33,541 nucleotides of DNA, from IMG/VR virus record IMGVR_UViG_3300010354_000311, positions 1-33,541 of that record; one strand, written 5' to 3'. Shown here one piece after another: positions 15,928 to 23,777 of the stretch. The translations under genes were made by a program, and so were the position numbers. The notes below the pieces were generated by a model, which worked only from the letters and a program-made list of their open reading frames with translations, did no database searches and was not told the DNA's origin. Source of the DNA: a virus. The stretch's first letter is position 1, and each line of letters opens with the position of its first letter.

Positions 15928-15938
15928 ACATATATTTG
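15907..15938 (+). promoter_or_regulatory. promoter nested in the terminator, TTTG-N20-TATATTTG
   Basis: The -33 TTTG (15907-15910) is the terminator loop plus the first base of the descending arm. The spacer is the descending arm and T-tract, and TATATTTG is at 15931-15938. The ATG of the spanin candidate follows after four bases (15943). Confidence 0.65.
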
Positions 15939-15942
15939 CGAC

Positions 15943-16380
15943 ATGAAAAATACAAGTGTGACATTGGCTAGGGTTATTCTTATTGGAATCGGTCTTTTGA
16001 TAGCCCTGGCAATCACCTCCTGCGACTCGCAGAAAAGATGTAATCGTTTCTTTAAGAAACATCCTGAGTGCGTTAAACTCGATACAATTACATATCGTGA
16101 TACATTTATTAAGCAGTTAAGAATCCCTGTGCCTGAGTACAAGGATTCATTTATAATTCAGTGTGATACATTTATTGAGACCAAAAGACTTGTAATTACC
16201 AAGTTCAAAGATAAATTCACAGTAAGAATTAAGCCCGATACTATTATCTATCGTGATACAACCCGGATAGAAGTTAAAACTGCTGGGCGTGTGGTGGAAA
16301 AGAAGACATGGAATTGGCCCTTACTATTAGTCGCCTTTACTGTAGGCGTAATTACAACTGTATTTATATCTCGCAAATGA
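15943..16380 (+). CDS. candidate unimolecular spanin (u-spanin) lipoprotein
   Basis: 145 residues from ATG 15943, four bases after a -7 element; an in-frame TTG at 15892 lies inside the terminator and is rejected. The N-terminus is a lipoprotein signal: basic start, hydrophobic VILIGIGLLIALAITS and lipobox I-T-S-C27. The C-terminus is a single transmembrane segment (about 126-142, WPLLLVAFTVGVITTVF) followed by SRK. The ectodomain between them is beta-rich, with DTITYRDT and DTIIYRDT repeats. An outer-membrane lipid anchor plus an inner-membrane anchor on one chain is the architecture of u-spanins such as T1 gp11 (about 130 aa), which fuse the two membranes in the last step of lysis. Function is inferred from topology. 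Confidence 0.65.
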   Translation: MKNTSVTLARVILIGIGLLIALAITSCDSQKRCNRFFKKHPECVKLDTITYRDTFIKQLRIPVPEYKDSFIIQCDTFIETKRLVITKFKDKFTVRIKPDTIIYRDTTRIEVKTAGRVVEKKTWNWPLLLVAFTVGVITTVFISRK

Positions 16381-16814
16381 ATTTTGTTCAGACGCTTTTC
16401 GATAAAAGCGACAACCAAGGCAAGGAATTGTTGAAAGCATTCCTGCGTAAAAAAGGCCATCATATCCAAGAGAATGAGGATAAGTATGGAATAGACTTAT
16501 TCTCAGAAAAAGATGGCAAAGTGTACCGGTGGGAAGTGGAAATGAAATCTCTCAGACCATGGACCAATATGGAAGATTTCAACTTTGATACTGTTTCCTT
16601 TTTGCAGCGAAAAGAGAAATGGAAAGATGAACAGTTCTGGTATGTAATTATATGTACTGAGACCCAAGCTATACTAATGTGCGATAGCAATATTATATTT
16701 CAAGAAAAGTATAAACAAATTCTGAGGATAAATACACAATATAGAAAACGTACAGATGTTTTTTATCGTGTTCCAAAAGAATTATGTATATTTGTGCCAC
16801 CAGAAGAATTATGA
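16377..16814 (+). CDS. PD-(D/E)XK-type nuclease candidate
   Basis: 145 residues, starting in an ATGA overlap with the spanin candidate. The core pattern is a helix, then KYGIDLFSEKDGKVYRWEVEMKS, giving D40 and E55-x-K57 (with E53), the D...ExK arrangement of the restriction-endonuclease-like fold. A helical/strand region follows (FWYVIICTETQAILM). The fold includes Holliday-junction resolvases and phage repair or packaging nucleases; which of these it is cannot be told. It is coupled to the Nmad1-like gene by another ATGA overlap. Confidence 0.5.
   Translation: MNFVQTLFDKSDNQGKELLKAFLRKKGHHIQENEDKYGIDLFSEKDGKVYRWEVEMKSLRPWTNMEDFNFDTVSFLQRKEKWKDEQFWYVIICTETQAILMCDSNIIFQEKYKQILRINTQYRKRTDVFYRVPKELCIFVPPEEL
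16787..16794 (+). promoter_or_regulatory. possible -7 element TATATTTG before the 16811 gene
   Basis: TATATTTG ends 16 bases before the ATG at 16811. No TTG is seen at the expected -33 position, so it may be fortuitous or weak. Confidence 0.3.
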
Positions 16815-17065
16815 ATACGCAAATAGAAATCGAAAAAACCTGTGAAGAAATTAAGCAATTGCTGCTAGAGAAGAACCGTAAGTATGGAGATTCGGCATTG
16901 AATCCTGTGCGTATTTTTGCTAAGAGCGATGCCACAGAACAATTGAAAGTAAGAATAGATGATAAACTAAATAGATTAAAGAATTTGCAAGAAGACGAAA
17001 CAGAAGATACCATCACCGATTTGATTGGTTATCTTATCTTACTGAAGATAAAATATAAAAAGTGA
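16811..17065 (+). CDS. Nmad1-like (DUF1599) nucleotide-related protein
   Basis: 84 residues from ATG 16811 (ATGA overlap with the preceding gene). KNRKYGDSALNPVRIFAKSD and then RIDDKLNRLKN and DTITDLIGYLILLKI match the DUF1599 family, also called nucleotide-modification-associated domain 1, a MazG-related all-alpha protein common in phages. The exact reaction is not established; association with modified nucleotides is proposed for the family. The next gene begins with GTG in a GTGA overlap. Confidence 0.7.
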   Translation: MNTQIEIEKTCEEIKQLLLEKNRKYGDSALNPVRIFAKSDATEQLKVRIDDKLNRLKNLQEDETEDTITDLIGYLILLKIKYKK

Positions 17066-17430
17066 AAATCTATTGGACATATTCAAAACCTACTCTAAGA
17101 CCTAGCGAGGTCCATGCCCACGAGAAGGGCAGAACAAGGTTGTCTAGTGAGACCTTCCACATCGGAGGTCTGGGAAGAACACCCATCTTCACACATTGTA
17201 TTACCGAGCAAGGCTATATGCACGTTCTTATCCCTTCGGCCTCAGATATTCATATCGCTTTGATTGGTGGTATAGATGAGGAATACCGGATCTGCAATAC
17301 GGCAACATCAGACCAACTGCTGACACTATCGAATTTGGTACGATTTTATCAGTCCCTTGGTCACAGTGTGGAAGAAGGAGATTTAATTAATTTTGACCTA
17401 CAACAATGGCTAAAAGCAATAAACAAGTAA
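17062..17430 (+). CDS. unknown protein with faint amidase-like C-terminal pattern
   Basis: 122 residues from a GTG start overlapping the preceding stop (GTGA). The middle reads THCITEQGYMHVLIP, then DIHIALIGGIDEEY, then TSDQLLTLSNLVRFYQ. This order recalls the IGGID...T..Q...L..L part of T7-lysozyme-type N-acetylmuramoyl-L-alanine amidases. The N-terminal zinc His and the C-terminal H...C pair of those enzymes are not seen, so if related it is probably inactive. The next gene starts 25 bases before its end. Confidence 0.4.
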   Translation: MKIYWTYSKPTLRPSEVHAHEKGRTRLSSETFHIGGLGRTPIFTHCITEQGYMHVLIPSASDIHIALIGGIDEEYRICNTATSDQLLTLSNLVRFYQSLGHSVEEGDLINFDLQQWLKAINK

Positions 17431-17594
17431 TCGAGGAAGAAGTTATCAAACTTCAGAAGTTAATGTCATGGTGGGAGTACTACACCCAGATTGACAATCC
17501 AATTGAAGCAAACAAAGCTCAGAAAGAAATTGAAGAACAAAAAAGAAGAATCAGCGAACTTAGAAAAACTCTCGGAGTACCTAAGAGCAAATAA
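17406..17594 (+). CDS. short coiled-coil protein, possible first part of terminase small subunit
   Basis: 62 residues from an ATG inside the end of the previous gene. It is Glu/Lys/Gln-rich helix (EEEVIKLQKLMSWWEYYTQ, KAQKEIEEQKRRISELRK), predicted coiled coil. It overlaps for over 100 bases with the next frame, which lacks an ATG. The two together would make a protein of about 160 residues directly before the large terminase, the usual place and size of a small terminase. It may be a separate protein, or the N-terminal half expressed with the next frame by frameshift. Confidence 0.5.
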   Translation: MAKSNKQVIEEEVIKLQKLMSWWEYYTQIDNPIEANKAQKEIEEQKRRISELRKTLGVPKSK

Positions 17595-17874
17595 GCTCAG
17601 CGAGGAAGATGCAATCGAGAGATTGAAATTGCAGGAGTTTGATCCTGCCAAGGATTTCTATGCAACTTTGGTCTCAGCATCTAAGCAGCTAATGGACTCG
17701 GTTAAAGATAAGAGTTTGGACCTAGATGATGCATATCAGAAAGGTCTGTTTCAGCTGCTCCAGGCAGGCGATAAGATTAACAAAAGTCTGAAACTCGCTA
17801 AACTAGAAGCGTATCCTGAAGAGCAAGTAGATGACGAGGGTTCTTTCCTTGATCGTGTGAGTCAGAAACGATGA
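17491..17874 (+). CDS. probable terminase small subunit or C-terminal part of it (no ATG start)
   Basis: An open frame of 127 codons with no ATG; possible starts are TTG at 17491 or 17503, or entry by a +1 shift from the 17406 frame. It is helical and charged (LSEEDAIERLKLQEF, KQLMDSVKDKSLDLDDAYQK) and ends in an ATGA overlap with the large terminase. Position and composition fit the DNA-recognition subunit of the packaging motor, but no sequence motif proves it. The overlap contains A-runs and a CTTAGA where slippage could occur; an assembly indel is the plain alternative. Confidence 0.5.
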   Translation: MTIQLKQTKLRKKLKNKKEESANLEKLSEYLRANKLSEEDAIERLKLQEFDPAKDFYATLVSASKQLMDSVKDKSLDLDDAYQKGLFQLLQAGDKINKSLKLAKLEAYPEEQVDDEGSFLDRVSQKR

Positions 17875-19679
17875 AGTCAAAGTTTGTATACGAGGAATGG
17901 TACAAGAAGTTCGGTCTCAGCCCGAATGCCACAACTAAGGAGAAAGACCTATGGTGGGCTAAGGAGCGTGAGTATTGGATTGAAGGCCGTTTCGGGTTGA
18001 CAGGTCCTCATTACTTTGCTCTGACTCAAGGATGGGTAAAAGACGCCAGAGGTTTCAAAAAGAGACCGATATGGCGAGATATAGACGATTTGATTTATGA
18101 GGGCTACATGAATGCCCGGAACACGAATCACGACTTGTTTGTGACCAAAAGGCGTGAGGTTGGTCTTTCTTTTATTTTTGGTGGTATCATCCCGATGTGG
18201 ATAGCCATGACCAACCCCGGTTCTACATCTCTGATTACATCTGCCGATAAGAAGAGGTTGGAAGCCTTATTCAAGGATAAGACTCGTGTAGTGTATGACG
18301 AATTCGATGAGTACGCTAGGCCAGGAATCGTATCGACCCGACAGGAAGGTTATCTGCACTTAGGTCGCAGGGATTCGAAAACTGGCTCCATCACGGGCTT
18401 GGATTCGCAGATTATCACAAAAGAAACGGTGGAAACACCCACAGCGTTCGAAGCGTATCGTGCGATGCATATCTTTATTGATGAGTGTATGCTGCATCCC
18501 AAGGCGGACAAGGTTTATAAGTCAGCCCAGGCTAGTACGAAATCAGGCTTCGTAAAAGTGGCTCCGATTGTAATTGGTGGTAGTGCCGGTGAGGCTACGT
18601 CAATTGGCCAGAAATTAGCCAAGACGCTTTGGGAAAGTGCTGAGGCTTTGAAGATTCTTACCATCTTTCTGCCTGGTAATCAAGGGATTATGGAAGCACC
18701 CGAATTAGACATAAATGGTAAGGAAACTGGCAAAATATTGAACTTCTGTCCTAATGGTCACAGCGATGTAAAAGCTGCAACCGATTGGATTATGAAGACC
18801 AGGGAAACGCTAGATAAATTGGAAGACAAGAGTTATCTGAATTCTTTCATCAAGCAGTATCCGCTCGACATACAAGAGGTATTTTCTGTCAGTGGTCATG
18901 GTGCTTTCCCCAAGGCCATCATGGATAAATTGGACACCCAGGAGAGAATCATTCTTGCATCTCGTCCGCCCATTGACAGGTCCGAGTTGCATCGCAATTA
19001 CGATGGGCAGATAATTAAAAGAGCAGCGATAACCAGCCCGATTCATTTTCTTGAAAATCCCCATCCCGACCACACCTACATTGCCGGGATTGACCCCATT
19101 CCGTTTAACTCAAAGAACATGGGCGATGGTTCTAATCAGGCTATTGTGATAAAAGATATCGATACCAATAGATACGTTGCTCACTATAAAGAACGGGACT
19201 CAGATCCTGATAACATCGTCAACAATATGATTCTATTACAGGAGTACTACAATAACGCAGTAGCCATGATAGAAATCAACCGAGGTGGTGTGGTGAAGCA
19301 GAAGTACAAGGACCTGGGTAAGATTCATCTATTGGCAAAGAAGCCGATCTTCCTGGGCAAGGGATTCTATAAAGACGATGATTCTGTTGGATACTACAAG
19401 AACGATATCACGGCTGAGAGAGGTAATTCCTATCTGACAGATTATGTTAAAACCTATTGTGATGATATCTGGTTTATTGATATGATTCAAGAACTGAAGA
19501 GCTATCTGATTGAGAACACGGACCTTGCGGATGCCATGGTTGCCTGTGAAATCATGCACAAGAACATCGTTAAGAAAACAGAGAAGAAGCAGCCGGAAAG
19601 ATTGGAGACTAAAGAAATTCCGATGCTTGAGTTTCAAAACGGACGATATGTTCGTGTTTGGAAGAAGGTAAAGGTTTAG
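17871..19679 (+). CDS. terL: terminase large subunit
   Basis: 602 residues. The ATPase half has an adenine/Walker A region VTKRREVGLSFIFGG (a T4-like deviant Walker A, about residues 90-104), Walker B HIFIDECM (about 199-206) and a coupling-like region near GGSAGEATS. The nuclease half has AGIDPI (first metal acid), MIEINRGG (second) and NTDLADAMVACEI (third). It cuts concatemeric phage DNA and drives it into the prohead. It is the last gene of the rightward block, and its 3' 71 bases overlap the last gene of the leftward block. Confidence 0.92.
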   Translation: MKSKFVYEEWYKKFGLSPNATTKEKDLWWAKEREYWIEGRFGLTGPHYFALTQGWVKDARGFKKRPIWRDIDDLIYEGYMNARNTNHDLFVTKRREVGLSFIFGGIIPMWIAMTNPGSTSLITSADKKRLEALFKDKTRVVYDEFDEYARPGIVSTRQEGYLHLGRRDSKTGSITGLDSQIITKETVETPTAFEAYRAMHIFIDECMLHPKADKVYKSAQASTKSGFVKVAPIVIGGSAGEATSIGQKLAKTLWESAEALKILTIFLPGNQGIMEAPELDINGKETGKILNFCPNGHSDVKAATDWIMKTRETLDKLEDKSYLNSFIKQYPLDIQEVFSVSGHGAFPKAIMDKLDTQERIILASRPPIDRSELHRNYDGQIIKRAAITSPIHFLENPHPDHTYIAGIDPIPFNSKNMGDGSNQAIVIKDIDTNRYVAHYKERDSDPDNIVNNMILLQEYYNNAVAMIEINRGGVVKQKYKDLGKIHLLAKKPIFLGKGFYKDDDSVGYYKNDITAERGNSYLTDYVKTYCDDIWFIDMIQELKSYLIENTDLADAMVACEIMHKNIVKKTEKKQPERLETKEIPMLEFQNGRYVRVWKKVKV

Positions 19680-19968
19680 GGTAATTCACACGCATCTTCT
19701 CTAGATAAATACTCAGCACGTCAATAGTCTGGTCCGATAAGGTATCTCCGTCCATGACTATCGGAATCTTCACATCCTTTATGTAATGCACAACCAGGAA
19801 TCCACGCACAGGACGAGTCTTAAACTTCCTCCTGAGCGTGGGCACTACAACCTGGACGTGCTTCTCAAATTTAGGGGCAAAGCATAGTGGCTGAGAAATC
19901 AATTCTGATTTCAGAGCCAATAAGATTACCCGGAGATCTATCCCATAGTGTGGGATATTTATCTTCAT
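19609..19968 (-). CDS. hypothetical protein coupled to PolB, overlapping terL antisense
   Basis: 119 residues from an ATG that overlaps the polymerase stop (ATGA); a longer frame from 20016 is less likely. It is a mixed alpha/beta protein (PHYGIDLRVILLALKSEL, VRGFLVVHYIKDVKIPIV, DVLSIYLEKMR). I recognise no family. Coupling to the polymerase suggests a replication accessory role. Its last 23 codons run opposite to the end of terL. Confidence 0.55.
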   Translation of the reverse strand: MKINIPHYGIDLRVILLALKSELISQPLCFAPKFEKHVQVVVPTLRRKFKTRPVRGFLVVHYIKDVKIPIVMDGDTLSDQTIDVLSIYLEKMRVNYPKPLPSSKHEHIVRFETQASEFL

Positions 19969-21893
19969 AGGAGACTCAATTGTTTCGGTTTGATTGTCTC
20001 TATCAGTTTGTAACATTCGTTTTCAAAAAATGAATAGTTAAGATTTTTCTTATCAAAGATTTCGATGGTATTGTACGGAATGGTCTGGTATCCCTCGCAC
20101 AGATGGTGTTCCCTGCCATCCTTGTTAACCTTCATGGAAACTCCACCTCGGAGTACCGGCAGGTAACGATAAATCTTTCCAAAGTCCATTCTCTTCTCCT
20201 GGCTACCGCTGAGATAAATGTATTCAACGTGCCATCCTAGGGATGCCTTATATCGTCCACAGAAGTCTAATATATTATCGTGGTTTCTCAGCGTGGTCTC
20301 AATTGGAGTCCCATTGACAAAATATTCACGCACAGCCAAGGGAACGACCATGAATGAGTTGTCCTTGTGCCAATCCTTCTTGGTCTCAAAGGTCCCTTTC
20401 TCTTTTATCTTTCCGGTCTCAGAAACAGCGATGTAATTATTCACATCCCGGATAATCATCTTCTCGTAATTGGCGTATTCAAGCGTAAGTTTGGTATCCT
20501 GCTCCCACTTCTTACATACAGCAAGTATTTGCTCTTCTTTGTTCCGTGGCATACTAATAGTCACACCATCGGTATTGACCTGAAGCAGTTCAGCTCCGTG
20601 CTTAACCAATTGTTCTACGAGCATGGATATAAACAATTGTCCGTTAACGGTAATTCCGTAGAAGACGAAAGGGTCATAGAAGCAGGACACATCAGATCCT
20701 GTCTTACCGAACATTCCGTTCAAGGCAAGTTTTAACGCATCAGAGGTCAAATCATCTCCGTCAATCTGTGCCTTGACTCTTTCGTTGAAAATGTCATTGT
20801 ATACGTTGACGAAAATGTCCTGGTCCATCTGCCGGGGATGTAGTCTATTTTGGATAAATAGATTTGGGTAATAAGATTTAACATCGATGTCGAGTATTTT
20901 GTATGTCTTGCTAGAAACGTATACTCCTGGCGATATACAGCCGTGGATTCCACCCACACCATACTCCAAATGGAGACCGGCATAGTTAATTGTGAACGAG
21001 AAACTTTTCTTCTGCTGAGCAATCCTTTGCACACGAATATTATTGTTCTGAAACTTCTCGAACAATTCATTGGTGGACATGGATGTATCGATGCCTTCGA
21101 CAAAGTTCTGCAAGTAATTACTTGAACTCACGGTCTCCTTCATCAGGCCGAGCAGACGATTGAATTCCGGGCTCTCGAACTTTACATTCGGCAGGATGAT
21201 ATCTTTCAGGGGAACATCAGAACGCTTGCCTCTGATCTCCTTCAATTCCTTAACAGGGATGCCCATACTTTCGCTCAAGTACTTCAGAAAGATTGATTCC
21301 CCGATAACCACATCGCTCTTGTTCAGCACGTTCATGTTATACTTCTTGCCAATCTTTTTACGCAGTTCAATCTTCTCGCTGCATTTCTCGTAGAACAGAG
21401 CAGTAAAGAGAACATCGTTCTTGTTGTACTCAAGCACCTTATTCAACTTGATGGAATCTACTTTTTCAGTATGGTGGAAAGGCATATCCATCACATTGTT
21501 CCATCCCAGGGAAACCTCTAAGGCTTTGAGTGAAGTTGATCGTGCTTTGTTATCGTAGTGGTTCAGCAGATACAAATCAAGTTGCGGTACATCCTGGCGA
21601 ACGTACTGCTTTTTATCCTGAGAAGTAATCTGTTGTGCTAGACCATAAATCTTTTCTGCCGTATCCACCTCGCCCATGTATATGGCACGGACGATGGGCC
21701 AGTCAAAGTTTATATTGTTGAATCCTACCATACCGGCCTTGCTCTTTATCAGAGACCCAATGTATTGTACGAAGGCTTCCCTATCGTTACGGAATTCACA
21801 GATTACAAATTCGTTGAATGTTTTGTCCTTTACATCGTAATCAATGTAAGTAAAGCAGTTGCTGAATGTTTCTATGTCGTATACTTTTATCAT
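19965..21893 (-). CDS. polB: family B DNA polymerase with 3'-5' exonuclease
   Basis: 642 residues. The exonuclease has Exo I YDIETF (residues 5-10), Exo II GFNNINFDWP (about 57-67) and Exo III YNKNDVLFTALFYE (about 155). The polymerase has motif A DIDVKSYYPNLF (about 334), motif B LKLALNGMFGKTG (about 386) and motif C VNTDGVTI (about 440). In motif C the usual DTDS is NTDG, as in many phage PolB enzymes. It is short for the family. It replicates the phage genome with the neighbouring primase-helicase. The start overlaps the stop of the small gene before it. Confidence 0.9.
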   Translation of the reverse strand: MIKVYDIETFSNCFTYIDYDVKDKTFNEFVICEFRNDREAFVQYIGSLIKSKAGMVGFNNINFDWPIVRAIYMGEVDTAEKIYGLAQQITSQDKKQYVRQDVPQLDLYLLNHYDNKARSTSLKALEVSLGWNNVMDMPFHHTEKVDSIKLNKVLEYNKNDVLFTALFYEKCSEKIELRKKIGKKYNMNVLNKSDVVIGESIFLKYLSESMGIPVKELKEIRGKRSDVPLKDIILPNVKFESPEFNRLLGLMKETVSSSNYLQNFVEGIDTSMSTNELFEKFQNNNIRVQRIAQQKKSFSFTINYAGLHLEYGVGGIHGCISPGVYVSSKTYKILDIDVKSYYPNLFIQNRLHPRQMDQDIFVNVYNDIFNERVKAQIDGDDLTSDALKLALNGMFGKTGSDVSCFYDPFVFYGITVNGQLFISMLVEQLVKHGAELLQVNTDGVTISMPRNKEEQILAVCKKWEQDTKLTLEYANYEKMIIRDVNNYIAVSETGKIKEKGTFETKKDWHKDNSFMVVPLAVREYFVNGTPIETTLRNHDNILDFCGRYKASLGWHVEYIYLSGSQEKRMDFGKIYRYLPVLRGGVSMKVNKDGREHHLCEGYQTIPYNTIEIFDKKNLNYSFFENECYKLIETIKPKQLSLL

Positions 21894-22114
21894 CTTAATC
21901 TATAAACTATTTGTGTGGCACACAGCGTACCTTCTTTGGCATCTATTTCGTTGTAGTAGAAATCTTTTATCTTAATCCAATTCTCACAGATGACAGGAAT
22001 CACTTTTCCATCATAAGTAAAATCCTTAGTTATCTTTTTAAAGTAGTGTGGCGATACGTTGAATATCATTACCTCTTCCCCACGAGCTTTGTGTCGTGAA
22101 CAGATTATTTTCAT
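21890..22114 (-). CDS. small hypothetical protein between primase-helicase and PolB
   Basis: 74 residues from ATG 22114; alternatives are 22129 (5 residues longer) and 22069 (59 residues, with a smaller overlap with the helicase gene). It contains EEVMIFNVSPHYFKKI, VIPVICENWIKIKDFYYNE and ends IVYRLR, a small mixed alpha/beta fold. No known family. It overlaps the end of the helicase gene and abuts the polymerase start, so it is part of the replication operon. Confidence 0.55.
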   Translation of the reverse strand: MKIICSRHKARGEEVMIFNVSPHYFKKITKDFTYDGKVIPVICENWIKIKDFYYNEIDAKEGTLCATQIVYRLR

Positions 22115-23777
22115 CAGAGTAAATATCATTTTTCAATTGCATTAGGTTTTGAAACTTTCCGTCCTCACTGTACTGGCCTGTGGTCCGGTTAAATTGGTAA
22201 TCGATTCTTCCAAGTTTACCCCGGAAATGCCACTTAATTTTCTGAATGTGAACCTCGACAGGATCATTGATTCCATTCTGGAACGAACGATGCACAGCAA
22301 CCCCGAAGTCAGGAACATTGAAGAAGTGATGCGATCCGCTGATATCGTACAGGCGTGGTACGTTATATCCGGCTGAGTTCTTATCCATCTTGCGAGGGTG
22401 GGCTACTAGCACTACACATACATTGTTCTTCACAGCAAATTTTTTTAATCTTCTCAGCAGACCACCGATTCTTTCGTTGGAACTTTCCTCGTCCCCATCC
22501 TGCTCAATATAATTGAATGGGTCCAGGCACAGACAATCGATGCCATGGCGTTTAACTAACATTTCGCCTAAGCGTAGCAGATTCGTAAGGGAGTAATCTT
22601 CCATGGTTTCCACATTGTAGAACCAAAAGTGTCTGTCGAGTATTTTTACAGCCTGCTCGACTTCCATCGGATTCATCTCATGTAAACCTTTATTGAGCAA
22701 TTGCTCGCTCATGCGTGTGATTTTCAAGGGTGCTACGTTCTCAGGGGAAAAGATTCCAAATTTCCAATTTTTCAAATAGGCAAGGCGCACAAACATATAA
22801 TCTAACCATGTGCTCTTCCCAGATCCTGGGATGCCCGTAACCACACCTAATTCACCACGATTCCACGAGATATGCTCATCGGTCTCAGACATATCGACCA
22901 GGGCTCCCACAGGATAGCCATCTGTCTGATACGATTGTATGGTGGACAGATAATCCATGGCAGAAGATATCTCTTCCACGGGAAGGGGTTTGGCATCGTA
23001 AAATAAACGTGCAATGAAGTCTTGTCCGTAGCGGAGCAAACAATCGTTAGCATCCTTCTCGCCCTCCGGAAACTCGATGATGCGAATGTCATGACTTGTG
23101 AACCTGCGTGCGATATCCTGGCGGAGTTTTCTGCCGGGCTCATCGTTATCGGTGGCTAAATAAATAATCTTATTTTCAAAAAGTTCGTAAGTAGAATCAA
23201 GCCAATCGAGGTTATTATTGTTGCGACTAGCACCGTTAGGCACAGAAACTGCTCGGAGGTCAGATTGATGCCATACCATTGTTTCTTCTTCTCCTTCGCA
23301 GATGATAACGTACTCTGAATCCTTGATTGAATCCACGTTATACGGAATCTTACGAGCATCTTTGACCATCTTGAACTTCTTGTCAGCGGTCTTGAATTTA
23401 ATATTGACAAGTTCTCCGTCCAGGTAATAATTAAAACAAATTGTTCTGTGTTCTTTCTGATCCTGAGGCATCCATTCCCGACCTTCAGTAATACCAAAAG
23501 AGTCTACTGTTGTGCGAGATATCTTTCTTTTTTCGAAATAATCGTATATGCCCTGGGTCTCAATAACTTTCCTGGGTTCGGGTCTCACATACTGATTAAC
23601 AGAACCAGACCAACCACAATGGTGGCACTTCCAAACCCCGGTATCTATGTTCACACCTAGGGATGGGTCTTTACTCTTCTTCCGGGTATGGGCACACTTA
23701 GGGCACAGGGTCTTAACCTCTCCGCTGTATCTATTTCGCAGGTCAATCCCTAACCGCACAAGCTTGTCCGAATTCAT
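22038..23777 (-). CDS. T7-gp4-type primase-helicase (Twinkle-like)
   Basis: 579 residues, close to T7 gp4 (566). The N-terminal zinc ribbon has C25-x2-C28 (LCPKCAHT) and C51-x2-C54 (WKCHHCGWSG). The Toprim primase core has VIICEGEEETMVW (about 150) and IIYLATDNDEPGRK (about 200). The RecA-like helicase has Walker A GIPGSGKST (about 310-318), Walker B CLCLDPFNYIE (about 425) and VVLVAHPRKM (about 465). It unwinds DNA 5'-3' as a hexamer and makes primers at the fork. It overlaps both neighbours, consistent with one replication operon with PolB. Confidence 0.9.
   Translation of the reverse strand: MNSDKLVRLGIDLRNRYSGEVKTLCPKCAHTRKKSKDPSLGVNIDTGVWKCHHCGWSGSVNQYVRPEPRKVIETQGIYDYFEKRKISRTTVDSFGITEGREWMPQDQKEHRTICFNYYLDGELVNIKFKTADKKFKMVKDARKIPYNVDSIKDSEYVIICEGEEETMVWHQSDLRAVSVPNGASRNNNNLDWLDSTYELFENKIIYLATDNDEPGRKLRQDIARRFTSHDIRIIEFPEGEKDANDCLLRYGQDFIARLFYDAKPLPVEEISSAMDYLSTIQSYQTDGYPVGALVDMSETDEHISWNRGELGVVTGIPGSGKSTWLDYMFVRLAYLKNWKFGIFSPENVAPLKITRMSEQLLNKGLHEMNPMEVEQAVKILDRHFWFYNVETMEDYSLTNLLRLGEMLVKRHGIDCLCLDPFNYIEQDGDEESSNERIGGLLRRLKKFAVKNNVCVVLVAHPRKMDKNSAGYNVPRLYDISGSHHFFNVPDFGVAVHRSFQNGINDPVEVHIQKIKWHFRGKLGRIDYQFNRTTGQYSEDGKFQNLMQLKNDIYSDENNLFTTQSSWGRGNDIQRIATLL

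Noticed and set aside
15892-15942. In-frame extension of the spanin gene to a TTG at 15892
   Set aside because: It would put the coding start inside the terminator hairpin and hide the lipoprotein signal; ATG 15943 follows a promoter by four bases.
19729-19761. Inverted repeat TCCGATA...TATCGGA near the end of the two gene blocks
   Set aside because: The loop is about 19 bases and no T-tract follows on either strand, and it lies inside a gene, so it is not a credible terminator.
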